Source of the DNA: Candidatus Peregrinibacteria bacterium
GTDB taxonomy: Bacteria > Patescibacteriota > Gracilibacteria > UBA1369 > LOWO2-01-FULL-3
Reading direction: 5' to 3'
Assembly: GCA_018655275.1 (NCBI GenBank)
Contig: JABIJZ010000008.1
Coordinates: 1-64,000, forward strand
DNA length: 64,000 nt
Positions 16,295 through 24,520 of this stretch are shown piece by piece (within the stretch, counting starts at the first letter, position 1; each line of letters opens with the position of its first letter). The position numbers and the translations under genes are program-made. The notes beneath the pieces were generated by a model, which saw only the letters and a list, made by a program, of their open reading frames with translations, did not search any database and was not told the DNA's origin.

Positions 16295-17530
16295 ATGATC
16301 CCAAATTTCAAAAAAGCACAAACAGCCTCTAGAAAATCGCTATCTTTGACCAAAAGAAACCAAGTTTTAAAGAACTTGATGAAGAACCTCAAGAAATCAT
16401 CAAAAGAGATAGTCAAAGCAAACGCAAAAGATCTGGCAAAAATGTCGCCAACCAACTCACTATACGACAGACTCTTGCTCACGCCAGAAAGAATCGATGC
16501 AATCTGCGCAGACATAAGAACAGTAATCTCACTCCCAGACCCAACAGGTAAAACCATAGAAAAACGAGCTCTAAAAAACGGGCTAAAAATGGAGAGAAGG
16601 TCCGTCCCACTAGGAGTGGTCGGAGTTATATACGAAGCGCGCCCAAACGTCACAGTCGATGTTTTCTCGTTATGCTTCAAATCTGGCAACGCAGCGGTAT
16701 TAAAGGGAGGCAGTGATGCCGAAAATTCCAACAAAGCCATAGTGAAAGTAATCAAGAAATCTCTCAGCGAAGCAGGCGTAAGCAAAGATTATCTGTATTT
16801 GATGCCATCAGATCGAAAATACGTAGAAGTCCTTCTTAAATCAGAGAAATACATAGACTTGATTATTCCACGCGGAAGCCAAAACCTAATCAGGTTTGTA
16901 AAAGAAAATTCATTAGTACCTATAATAGAAACAGGAGCGGGGATTGTTCACACATATGTAGACAACCAATTCGACCTCAAAACCGCACCAGAGGTAATCT
17001 TCAACGCAAAAACCCACAGGCCAAGTGTCTGCAACGCATTGGATTGCCTGGTTATTCACGAAAAATCCCTCCCAAAACTCCCAAAGTTAACCCAAAAACT
17101 CACAGAAAAAAACGTAACAATTTACGCAGACCCAAAAGCCTACGCAAAACTCACAAACAAGTACCCAAAGAACCTTCTCAAGAAAGCAACAAAATCACAC
17201 TTCGGAAAAGAATTCCTTTCCCTGAAAATGGCGATAAAAACCGTCCGCAACTTAGACGAAGCAGTCGAACATATAAACACCTACTCATCTAGACATTCAG
17301 AAGCAATCCTTTCAAATTCTCTCAAAAACCAAGAAAGATTCATCAATGAAGTTGATGCCTCTACTGTGTATACAAATGCATCAACCAGGTTCACAGACGG
17401 CTCAGTATTCGGACTCGGCGCAGAGATAGGCATTTCTACTCAAAAACTCCATGCCCGCGGCCCATTCGCACTAGATGCACTCACAACCTATAAATGGATC
17501 CTAAGAGGGAAGGGACACTCAAGAGGATAA
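16295..17530 (+). CDS. proA: Glutamate-5-semialdehyde dehydrogenase
   Basis: 411 residues, the normal length. It shows GVVGVIYEARPNVTVD, ALKGGSDA-like VLKGGSDA, IPRGSQNLI, HRPSVCNALDCLVI with the catalytic Cys, and VNASTRFTDG-like TNASTRFTDG. It reduces glutamyl-5-phosphate to the semialdehyde, which cyclises to the ProC substrate. Third gene of the operon, 13 nt after proC. With proB and proC it completes the proline pathway from glutamate. Its stop is 1 nt from the 3' end of the opposite-strand tRNA-Leu. Confidence 0.96.
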   Translation: MIPNFKKAQTASRKSLSLTKRNQVLKNLMKNLKKSSKEIVKANAKDLAKMSPTNSLYDRLLLTPERIDAICADIRTVISLPDPTGKTIEKRALKNGLKMERRSVPLGVVGVIYEARPNVTVDVFSLCFKSGNAAVLKGGSDAENSNKAIVKVIKKSLSEAGVSKDYLYLMPSDRKYVEVLLKSEKYIDLIIPRGSQNLIRFVKENSLVPIIETGAGIVHTYVDNQFDLKTAPEVIFNAKTHRPSVCNALDCLVIHEKSLPKLPKLTQKLTEKNVTIYADPKAYAKLTNKYPKNLLKKATKSHFGKEFLSLKMAIKTVRNLDEAVEHINTYSSRHSEAILSNSLKNQERFINEVDASTVYTNASTRFTDGSVFGLGAEIGISTQKLHARGPFALDALTTYKWILRGKGHSRG

Positions 17531-17531
17531 G

Positions 17532-17618
17532 TGGTGCCCGAGGAGAGACTCGAACTCTCACGGGTTTAACCCCACTGGTTCCTAAGACCAGCGCGTCTAC
17601 CAGTTCCGCCACCCGGGC
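17532..17618 (-). tRNA. tRNA-Leu (anticodon TAG)
   Basis: 87 nt including an encoded CCA. The acceptor GCCCGGG pairs with CTCGGGC (one G.U), the discriminator is A, and the anticodon stem CTGGT/ACCAG frames loop CTTAGGA with anticodon TAG. A long variable arm (class II tRNA) and T arm GAGAGTTCGAGTCTCTC follow. It lies antisense just past proA, so proA readthrough would produce its complement. Confidence 0.96.
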
Positions 17619-17670
17619 ACAAATTTTCAAACCGGAAGAAATCTACCAAATACTCCTTAAAGAGTCAATT

Positions 17671-17813
17671 AAAAGAGGGGAGAGGAGATTTCTTTAACAC
17701 TTTTATTCAGCTTTTAGAGCATCATGATGCTCTAAAACCACCGAGGCGTACATGTAGCCGAGGTGGTGTACCCCCTGAATAGAGTTAAAAAATCAACTCC
17801 CTCACCCTCTTTT
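17671..17813 (+). other. Branched inverted-repeat element B (same architecture as element A)
   Basis: Outer arms AAAAGAGGG (17671-17679) and CCCTCTTTT (17805-17813) pair, then GATT (17687-17690) with AATC (17791-17794), TTTAAC (17693-17698) with GTTAAA (17784-17789) and TATTCAG (17704-17710) with CTGAATA (17775-17781). The junction holds a perfect 26-base palindrome at 17712-17737 with CATG at its centre, and a hairpin at 17737-17767 with ACCACC/GGTGGT, a tandem G.A step (17743-17744 with 17760-17761), GGC/GCC and a CATG tip. Nearly every stem differs in sequence from element A while pairing is kept. It lies between proA/tRNA-Leu and the sigma4/HARE gene. It could end proA transcripts, be an RNA gene or be a mobile repeat. 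Confidence 0.75.
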
Positions 17814-17835
17814 ACATAAAACACAAAAAAAGTAT

Positions 17836-17864
17836 TTGACAAGCCTTCAAGAAGCGTGTAGACT
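17836..17864 (+). promoter_or_regulatory. Upstream promoter P1 of sigma4/HARE-HTH gene 1
   Basis: TTGACA (17836-17841), a 17-nt spacer and TAGACT (17859-17864) form a near-consensus sigma-70 promoter on the plus strand, more than 120 nt before the start codon. Confidence 0.6.
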
Positions 17865-17887
17865 CCACCCCCATTTAAGGAAATAAC

Positions 17888-17907
17888 GTGCAATAACATT
17901 ATTGCAC
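17888..17907. promoter_or_regulatory. Operator-like inverted repeat between P1 and P2
   Basis: GTGCAATAA, two bases, then TTATTGCAC: a perfect 9-bp inverted repeat, 18 nt before the -35 of P2 and downstream of P1. The symmetry suits a dimeric DNA-binding protein. The regulator is not known; autoregulation is only a guess. Confidence 0.5.
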
Positions 17908-17925
17908 AAAAATCAATTTTCTTGC

Positions 17926-17954
17926 TTGACACTATATTTAATTATGAATATGCT
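17926..17954 (+). promoter_or_regulatory. Downstream promoter P2 of sigma4/HARE-HTH gene 1
   Basis: TTGACA (17926-17931), a 17-nt spacer and TATGCT (17949-17954), 32 nt before the ATG at 17987. Confidence 0.7.
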
Positions 17955-17986
17955 ACTACAGCATTCAGCAATATAAACCAATAAGC

Positions 17987-19042
17987 ATGTCTACAAGCAG
18001 TAAAATAAACCTCAAAGAAATCCTAAGTGAAATATTTTTAGTTCTCACAGAGAAAGAGAAAGACGTGATAACTAAACGGTTTAGTCTGGAGAACAAACCT
18101 AAGCAGACCTTAGAACAAATCGGTCAGCAGTTTTCTGTAACTAGAGAACGAATCAGACAAATCGAAAAAATCGCTATCGGAAAACTAAGAAGAACAGTAC
18201 GAAACACAAGACTGAATGTAATAAGAGAACTTTCAACAGAAATATTAAAAGAAAACGGAGGAGTAATGCTTGAGGAAAAACTTGTAGCAGCAATCATTAA
18301 TAAGATTGCTTCAGCTGAAGACGTAGATAAACACATCATTAGATTAGCTCTAAACATAAACACAGACGTTGAAAAAGTAGAGAAAAACAACGAACTAAGA
18401 CCATTTTGGAAATTCAAAGAGGTCGATATGTCAGATGTAAACGCAGTTCTAAAACAAGGAGTAAAACTACTGAAGAAATCAAAAGAAGTTATAGAAGACC
18501 AAAAACTAGCAGCTTCAATTAAACAAGAACTAAAAGGAAAGCTTGATCACCCAGACGTAATGGTGATATCAACTCTAGCAGTAGACAACAGGGTTAAAAG
18601 AGTACCAGAAGGATTCGGTCTAATGGAATGGAGGCACATCAACCCAAAGAGTATCAGAGATAAAGCATATATCGTTCTAAAGAAAGCAGACAAACCACTT
18701 CACTTCGTGGATATAGCTAACCAAATCACAGAAGCTGGATTCGATAAAAAAGTTGTTACAGTTCAAGCCGTTCACAACGAATTGATCCGATACGATCAGT
18801 TTGTACTTGTTGGACGTGGTCTTTATGCCCTAAAAGAATGGGGTTATAGCAAAGGAACTGTCGCTGACGTTATCGAAGCTCTATTGGCAAAGAAAAGCCC
18901 AATGAGCAAGCAAGAGATTATCCAAGGAGTTTTGAAACAAAGACAAGTTAAGAAAGGTACAATCTCATTGAATCTTCAGAAAAATCCTCAATTTGTACGT
19001 GTAGGTCGTGCTGTGTACAAATTGCAGAAAGCGAAAAAATAA
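17987..19042 (+). CDS. Sigma-70 region 4 / HARE-HTH fusion protein (paralog 1)
   Basis: 351 residues. Residues 20-72 are a sigma-70 region 4 helix-turn-helix (LTEKEKDVITKRF, TLEQIGQQFSVTRERIRQIE), the part that reads the -35 box in full sigma factors. Residues about 221-285 are a HARE-HTH domain (KPLHFVDIANQI, AVHNELI, VGRGLYAL), as in RpoE/delta, followed by a second winged-helix-like segment to the end. Regions 2 and 3 are absent, so it cannot act as a normal sigma factor. It may bind DNA or RNA polymerase as a regulator. The paralog at 24521-25603 has the same layout. Two promoters and an inverted repeat precede it. Confidence 0.85.
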   Translation: MSTSSKINLKEILSEIFLVLTEKEKDVITKRFSLENKPKQTLEQIGQQFSVTRERIRQIEKIAIGKLRRTVRNTRLNVIRELSTEILKENGGVMLEEKLVAAIINKIASAEDVDKHIIRLALNINTDVEKVEKNNELRPFWKFKEVDMSDVNAVLKQGVKLLKKSKEVIEDQKLAASIKQELKGKLDHPDVMVISTLAVDNRVKRVPEGFGLMEWRHINPKSIRDKAYIVLKKADKPLHFVDIANQITEAGFDKKVVTVQAVHNELIRYDQFVLVGRGLYALKEWGYSKGTVADVIEALLAKKSPMSKQEIIQGVLKQRQVKKGTISLNLQKNPQFVRVGRAVYKLQKAKK

Positions 19043-19058
19043 ATATCTCATTCTACCT

Positions 19059-19379
19059 ATGTCCGATTGCATATTTTGCAAAATCGTAGACAAAGAAATC
19101 CCAACAGAGTTTCTTTACGAAGACGAAACTTGCGTGATCTTTCCAGACATCAATCCCGCTGCAAAGACGCATCTTTTAGTTGTTCCAAAAAAACACATCC
19201 CAACAATAGCTGACCTAGAAGAAGGTGACGAAAAAATAGTAGGACACATGGTCAAAAAAGCAAAAGACATCGCAAAAGAAAAGGGCCTCACAGGCTACAA
19301 ACTTCAATTCAATGTAGGAAAAGATGGGGGACAGGAAATATTCCACATCCACCTTCATCTGACTTCAACCCAAGGTTAG
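19059..19379 (+). CDS. HIT-family nucleotide hydrolase (Hint/PKCI-like)
   Basis: 106 residues from MSDCIFCKIV, chosen over an upstream in-frame start because HIT proteins begin with this Cys motif and the upstream codons overlap the preceding gene. It carries FPDINPAAKTHLLVVPKKH and the histidine triad HIHLHL at the C-terminus. These enzymes cleave nucleoside phosphoramidates, including aminoacyl-AMP. Its stop overlaps nadC by 4 nt in convergent TTAG. Confidence 0.93.
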   Translation: MSDCIFCKIVDKEIPTEFLYEDETCVIFPDINPAAKTHLLVVPKKHIPTIADLEEGDEKIVGHMVKKAKDIAKEKGLTGYKLQFNVGKDGGQEIFHIHLHLTSTQG

Positions 19380-20320
19380 AATTCCATTTTCAAGCTCAGT
19401 GCGTCGCCAGGCATTGTTAGGCTTCCCATAGAGATGATATCAACACCAGTTTTGGCGTATTCCACCAAATTCTTCTCAGTGATACCTCCAGATGCCTCAA
19501 CCAAAACCTGGTCAAGATATCCAGCCTCACGAACAGCATCGATCGCACTTTTGGCTTCATCAGGCTTCATATTGTCCAACAAAACACAAAGAGGCGTATC
19601 TGAAGCAAAATTAACCAAAGCTTCCGCTGCTTTCACAGCACCTTCTTTGCTTTCAACTTCAATCTCTACGAAACGTGCATCAACATTAGCCTCAGAGATC
19701 TTCTTCATAGCGTTAGAAGCGCTGCCGCCAAGAACATCGAGGTGATTATCTTTCACCATCACCGCATCACTTAAATTCAATCTATGGGTTCCGCCACCGC
19801 CAAGAACACAGGCTTTCTTATCCAACCATCCCCACAAAGTCTTTCTAGTGGGAGTGAGCAAAACATCATCACCAACCATATCAACATATCGACGAGTCAA
19901 AGTAGCAACGCCACTCATTCTCATCAACAAATTCAACACAACACGTTCAACTTTCAAAATATCTCGAACATCAGCAGTAATTTCACAAACAATATCACCA
20001 CTAGAAACCTTGTCTCCATCTTCTTTCAAAAATTTTAATTCAAAATTACCAACCCTAGGTCGAAACCTCGGATCACTATCGACCAAGAAATACTTAACTT
20101 CTTCAAGTCCAGCCACAACACCATCCTCTTCCACAACAACACGAGCAGTTTTCATTCCACCATCAACAACAGAATCAGTAGTTATATCACCACTTTCCCC
20201 AAGATCCTTATCCAGCTCCAGGAAAGTATATCGAAAAACCCACTGTTTATAGTCGTTCTTTGTAACAGTCAAAAAATCTTTCGCATTATGTGTGAAGTGC
20301 CTGAGAGCCACTCTGTCCAT
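19376..20320 (-). CDS. nadC: Nicotinate-nucleotide pyrophosphorylase (quinolinate phosphoribosyltransferase)
   Basis: About 314 residues from the ATG at 20320 (MDRVALRHF); an in-frame ATG at 20350 would overlap the upstream gene. Key motifs are LGESGDITTD, TPTRKTLWGWLDKKA, GGGGTHRLNLSDAVMVKDNH and VEASGGI. It turns quinolinate and PRPP into nicotinate mononucleotide in de novo NAD synthesis. nadA and nadB are not in this window, so the quinolinate source is not shown. Confidence 0.95.
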   Translation of the reverse strand: MDRVALRHFTHNAKDFLTVTKNDYKQWVFRYTFLELDKDLGESGDITTDSVVDGGMKTARVVVEEDGVVAGLEEVKYFLVDSDPRFRPRVGNFELKFLKEDGDKVSSGDIVCEITADVRDILKVERVVLNLLMRMSGVATLTRRYVDMVGDDVLLTPTRKTLWGWLDKKACVLGGGGTHRLNLSDAVMVKDNHLDVLGGSASNAMKKISEANVDARFVEIEVESKEGAVKAAEALVNFASDTPLCVLLDNMKPDEAKSAIDAVREAGYLDQVLVEASGGITEKNLVEYAKTGVDIISMGSLTMPGDALSLKMEF

Positions 20321-20330
20321 AGGGATTTGA

Positions 20331-20855
20331 TTACATAACACCGTGCACAAACCTGAGCCAAAAAGTCCGCGTCGTATTCAAAACAGCCTTAGCAAGAGAA
20401 ATAATTATATCTTTAAGATCACGTATTTTTTTAACAATATTGTTTAATTCAAATGCATTCACAGAACCAGGACGTGTAACAATACGACGAGCCCTTCTAT
20501 GCAAATATCGAATCTCTTTATTTATCTCTCTCTTAATTTGGGATTTCATCGCTTTCTCTGATGGAGCTTTTTGAAGAAGCTCAGCTTTGATTTGAGCAGG
20601 AGTCATCGCTTTTTTATTTGAGCTACTCCGAGATCCTCCAGAGTAACCTTCCTTTTTTGATTGCATGATCTCAGAAACTTCTCCAGCAACTTCAGCAGAT
20701 TCTGCAGCTCCAACATATTCATTAGCTTTAGAAACTGGAACATCAAGAGTTTCCTGATTTATTTGGTCAGGATATCTTTGTGTTTCTTTACGAATTGGCT
20801 CCTTTTCACGAGGAGAATCAGGCGCCACCGATGCTTTAGTATTATCTCCACTCAT
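20331..20855 (-). CDS. Unknown protein with disordered N-terminus and basic helical C-terminus
   Basis: 174 residues. The first ~95 are rich in Ser, Pro, Glu and Lys and look disordered. The last ~75 are basic and helical (RRARRIVTRPGSVN, then a long amphipathic helix). There is no membrane helix and no family that I recognise. It has a textbook promoter exactly 6 nt before the ATG, so it is probably strongly expressed from a leaderless mRNA, and nadC lies just downstream. A nucleic-acid-binding role would fit the basic part but is a guess. Confidence 0.75.
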   Translation of the reverse strand: MSGDNTKASVAPDSPREKEPIRKETQRYPDQINQETLDVPVSKANEYVGAAESAEVAGEVSEIMQSKKEGYSGGSRSSSNKKAMTPAQIKAELLQKAPSEKAMKSQIKREINKEIRYLHRRARRIVTRPGSVNAFELNNIVKKIRDLKDIIISLAKAVLNTTRTFWLRFVHGVM

Positions 20856-20861
20856 ACCTTA

Positions 20862-20890
20862 ATTATAAAGAAAAAACGGGCAACTGTCAA
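20862..20890 (-). promoter_or_regulatory. Consensus promoter giving a leaderless mRNA for the 20331-20855 gene
   Basis: On the minus strand: TTGACA (20885-20890), a 17-nt spacer, TATAAT (20862-20867), then 6 nt and the ATG at 20855. Both boxes match consensus perfectly, and the expected transcription start falls on the A of the start codon. Confidence 0.85.
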
Positions 20891-20938
20891 TCAACCTTTG
20901 GATTGAAAAACGGTCCGACTTAATATAAACTTTCAACC

Positions 20939-23560
20939 ATGAAAAAGCAACTCCCCAAAACATATAACGCGCAAAAATACGAAGACTCTATTTATAAAAA
21001 ATGGGAAGATTCGGGCTTATTTTCACCGGAGATGAAGAAGGGCAAAAAACCTTTCGTAATATCAATGCCGCCACCCAATGCAACAGGCCAGTTACATCTC
21101 GGTCATGCAAGCATGTTGGCACTACAGGACATCATGACCCGGTACCACAGAATGAAAGGCGACCCCTCATTGTGGCTTCCTGGCACAGATCACGCAGCTA
21201 TCGCAACACAAAACAAAGTTGAACAACTCCTCGCAAAAAAAGGCGTTTCACGCCACGACCTAGGGCGCACAAAATTCCTGCAAGAAGTAAAAGACTTCGT
21301 GGAAGATTCAAGAGGCACAATCCGAAACCAAATCCGTAAAATGGGAAGCTCATGCGACTGGAACAGAGAACGATACACTCTAGACCCAGGACTTTCAAAA
21401 GCAGTGAATACAGTATTCGAAATGATGTACAAAGACGGCCTGATCTACAAAGGGGACAGAATTGTAAATTGGTGCCCACGATGCAACTCAACACTCGCAG
21501 ACGACGAAGTCGACTACAAAGATACAAAAGGAAAATTATACTGGATCAAATACGGACCTTTTGTCTTAGCCACAACCAGACCAGAGACAAAACTCGGAGA
21601 TACAGCTGTAGCCGTTCATCCAAAAGACAAAAGATACAAAGATATGATCGGCAAGAAATACATGATCCCTGGAGTGCTAGGTGATTTTGAAGTAACAGTG
21701 GTCGCAGACAGAGAAGTAGACCCAGAATTTGGTTCAGGTGCAGTAAAAGTAACTCCATCGCATAGTTTCGCAGATTTCGAAATAGCACAAAGAAACAACA
21801 TAAAAGGAAAAAAGATTATAAACGAAGAAGGACGCATGATGGAAAACTGTGGGAAATACGCAGGCTTAACAACAGAAGAATGCCGAAAAGCCATAGCCAA
21901 CGACATGGACAAGATGGGCCTGATGGAAAAAATAGAAGATTACGACCACAAACTCTCAGTTTGCTACAGATGTGGCACAACAATAGAACCACTCACCTCA
22001 AAACAATGGTTTGTAGACGTTAATAAAAAATGCAAAAGACTCAAAGGCAAATCCCTAAAAGAGAAATCCTTAGAAGTAGTCAAAGACGGATCTATCAAGA
22101 TAGTTCCAGAAAGATTCAACAAAACATACTTCCATTGGATGGAAAACCTAAGAGATTGGTGCATCTCAAGACAAATTTGGTGGGGACATAGAATACCAGT
22201 TTGGTACTGCAAAGATTGCGGAGAAGAACACGTAGGCGAAGAAAAACCAGGCAAATGCAACAAATGCAAACACAACGAATTCAAACAAGATCCAGATACA
22301 TTGGACACATGGTTCTCTTCAGGACTATGGACTTTCTCAACTCTCGGATGGCCTGACAAAACAGAAGACTTTAAATACTTCCATCCAACAAGCGTGATGG
22401 AGACAGGGTACGACATCTTATTTTTCTGGGTAGCAAGAATGATCCTTATGACAACATACGCTACAGACGAAGTCCCTTTCGAAACGGTTTATCTTCACGG
22501 ACTTATCCGCGACAAGAATGGAGAAAAAATGAGTAAATCAAAACCGGAGACATGTATCGACCCTCTCGACATGATAAAGAAATACGGCACAGACGCCTTG
22601 AGACTAAGCATGATAATAGGAGGAACCCCAGGAAACGACATCCGTCTATATGAAGAAAAAATAGCCGGATACAGAAACTTCATAAACAAAATCTGGAACT
22701 CATCAAGATTTGCAGTGATGAATCTCTCAGAGGAAGATTTGGCTCACAAATTTGATCCTAAAACAGATATCAAGACAACCATGGACAAATGGATGATTCA
22801 CAGACTAAACATGTTAGTAAAAAGAACCACAGAAAACATAGAAAAATACAGATTCTCAGACGCAGGATCTGATATCTACGATGTTTTCTGGACACATTTC
22901 TGTGATTGGTACCTGGAACTATCAAAAGGGGACTTCAAAAATCCAGTAGTACTGAAATATTCTCTAGAAATATTTTTGAAGCTCATGCACCCATTCATCC
23001 CGTTTGTAACAGAGGTCATATGGAAAGAGCTTGGGAACAAGACAATGCTACTTGCAGAAACTTTCCCAGAATACGACGAAAAACTGAAATACACCAAGCA
23101 CGAAAGATGGATGGAAAGAGTAACCATGATTATTTCTGAAATAAGGAAAGCAAGAGCAGAAGTAGGCGTAGAACCAGCGAAAAAAATCAAAGCTATAATT
23201 TATTCAAAAGAACCATCATTCATACTAGAACAAGCAGAACCGATCTCTAGAATGGCTCGCCTAGACGAACTCACGGTAGAAAAGGACGGTCAAAAAATCA
23301 AAAAAGCAAAACACATCATCCTTCCAGGAATAGAAATTTATTTGCCACTAGAAGACATGATCGACGCTGACAAAGAAAAAGACCGTATCAAAAAAGAAAT
23401 AGACAATCTAAAAACTTACACAAAAGGCCTCAAGACCAAGCTTTCCAACAAAGGTTTTGTAAACAATGCCCCTCCAGCACTCATTGACCAAGAAAAAATG
23501 AAACTGGAAGAGGCCGAGACAAAGCTCACAAAACTCCAAAAAGAGGTTAAGGACCTTTAA
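20939..23560 (+). CDS. valS: Valyl-tRNA synthetase
   Basis: 873 residues. The class I HIGH region is PPPNATGQLHLGHA (about 43-56) and KMSKSKPETCIDP (about 525) is the KMSKS loop. The CP1 editing domain (residues ~175-340, with TTRPETKLGDTAV) is present, and a zinc-type segment CKDC...CNKCKHNEF sits near 414-437. A C-terminal coiled-coil arm ends the protein. It charges tRNA-Val and should edit Thr. A TATAAA box lies 9 nt before the ATG. Confidence 0.96.
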   Translation: MKKQLPKTYNAQKYEDSIYKKWEDSGLFSPEMKKGKKPFVISMPPPNATGQLHLGHASMLALQDIMTRYHRMKGDPSLWLPGTDHAAIATQNKVEQLLAKKGVSRHDLGRTKFLQEVKDFVEDSRGTIRNQIRKMGSSCDWNRERYTLDPGLSKAVNTVFEMMYKDGLIYKGDRIVNWCPRCNSTLADDEVDYKDTKGKLYWIKYGPFVLATTRPETKLGDTAVAVHPKDKRYKDMIGKKYMIPGVLGDFEVTVVADREVDPEFGSGAVKVTPSHSFADFEIAQRNNIKGKKIINEEGRMMENCGKYAGLTTEECRKAIANDMDKMGLMEKIEDYDHKLSVCYRCGTTIEPLTSKQWFVDVNKKCKRLKGKSLKEKSLEVVKDGSIKIVPERFNKTYFHWMENLRDWCISRQIWWGHRIPVWYCKDCGEEHVGEEKPGKCNKCKHNEFKQDPDTLDTWFSSGLWTFSTLGWPDKTEDFKYFHPTSVMETGYDILFFWVARMILMTTYATDEVPFETVYLHGLIRDKNGEKMSKSKPETCIDPLDMIKKYGTDALRLSMIIGGTPGNDIRLYEEKIAGYRNFINKIWNSSRFAVMNLSEEDLAHKFDPKTDIKTTMDKWMIHRLNMLVKRTTENIEKYRFSDAGSDIYDVFWTHFCDWYLELSKGDFKNPVVLKYSLEIFLKLMHPFIPFVTEVIWKELGNKTMLLAETFPEYDEKLKYTKHERWMERVTMIISEIRKARAEVGVEPAKKIKAIIYSKEPSFILEQAEPISRMARLDELTVEKDGQKIKKAKHIILPGIEIYLPLEDMIDADKEKDRIKKEIDNLKTYTKGLKTKLSNKGFVNNAPPALIDQEKMKLEEAETKLTKLQKEVKDL

Positions 23561-23578
23561 AAACATCCCGTTTTAAGG

Positions 23579-23584
23579 TATAAT
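23579..23584 (+). promoter_or_regulatory. -10 box (TATAAT) giving a leaderless mRNA for the TPR-like gene
   Basis: TATAAT, 6 nt, then ATG at 23591. A weak TTTAAA lies 17 nt upstream at the -35 position. The geometry puts the transcription start on the A of ATG, which also decides against the GTG at 23588 as start. Confidence 0.7.
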
Positions 23585-23590
23585 AATGTG

Positions 23591-24517
23591 ATGGATAACA
23601 CAGCATTTTTTGATCAGCTCAAACGAAACATTCAAAACCTATTGGTTGAAAATAGGCTGAATGAGGCGTATTTGAAATGCAATGAAATTTTGCAAAAATA
23701 TCCAAACAACAAAGACTTCAGAAATCTGAAGGACGCCATTTCCGCAAAGCTTTACGAGGAAAATAAAGACAAGGTCAAACAAGGATTTAAAGAAGTAAAA
23801 AAGCTTATAAAAAGCAAAGAAGAGGAAAAAGCCCTAAGGCGGATGAAAGAACTTCTAGAGATGGCACCAAACAACATAAAGTTAAAAAAGCTTTACCTAA
23901 AAACCCAAGAACAATACAAGCAAAAATTCTCAAAACTAGAATCAGAATTCCTGGGGAAAGAGAAAAAGACTTTAAGTAAACTAATAGAAAAAGGAACAGA
24001 AGACGAACTTCTGACAGAAATAGATAAGCTCGAGATGAATTACGGCAAAAACAAAAAAATCAGAGCATTGGCGGAGAAAACAAAAGAAGAATACATACAA
24101 AAACAGATCTTCAACAAACATGACCTGTTGAAATCAACCAAATTCGAAGAGATAAAAGAATTCCTCGATCATTTGAAAAACATAAAAAAAGAATCGCCAA
24201 CAATCTGCAAAATCGAAGCAATCATAAGTAAAAGAAAAATAGGAAGCCAGATGGAAAACATCGAGGACTACATCTACAGCGGAAACTACAACATCAACAC
24301 ATTGATGAAGCTCAAGAAATACGATGAAGCTGCCCAAGCAGCAACAGAGATCCTACAAGCTCATCCAGGCAACAAAGAGGCTAAAAAGATCCTAAAGAAA
24401 GCGAACAAACAATCTTTCTTCAAACACAGAAAAGCAGCTGTAAAAACAGTTGCCTCTAAATTCCCAGCACTAAAAACAGATCTCAAAGCTCATCCAGAAA
24501 ACTACGTGAGGATATAG
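23591..24517 (+). CDS. TPR-like helical repeat protein
   Basis: About 308 Lys/Glu-rich residues. TPR-type helices occur near the N-terminus (NRLNEAYLKCNEILQKYPNN), around 75-95 (EKALRRMKELLEMAPNN) and near the C-terminus (KKYDEAAQAATEILQAHPGN). The middle is predicted coiled coil. There is no signal peptide. It is probably a protein-protein scaffold; the partner is unknown. Confidence 0.75.
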   Translation: MDNTAFFDQLKRNIQNLLVENRLNEAYLKCNEILQKYPNNKDFRNLKDAISAKLYEENKDKVKQGFKEVKKLIKSKEEEKALRRMKELLEMAPNNIKLKKLYLKTQEQYKQKFSKLESEFLGKEKKTLSKLIEKGTEDELLTEIDKLEMNYGKNKKIRALAEKTKEEYIQKQIFNKHDLLKSTKFEEIKEFLDHLKNIKKESPTICKIEAIISKRKIGSQMENIEDYIYSGNYNINTLMKLKKYDEAAQAATEILQAHPGNKEAKKILKKANKQSFFKHRKAAVKTVASKFPALKTDLKAHPENYVRI

Positions 24518-24520
24518 CTC

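Noticed and set aside
14489-17530. Alternative genetic code (UGA as Gly)
   Set aside because: proB ends with TGA in an ATGA overlap, and several other genes end with TGA at the expected length, so the code is standard.
17531-17986. Hidden protein gene in the 456-bp gap
   Set aside because: A short frame here runs through tRNA-Leu and the element B arm. The gap is fully explained by the tRNA, element B and promoters.
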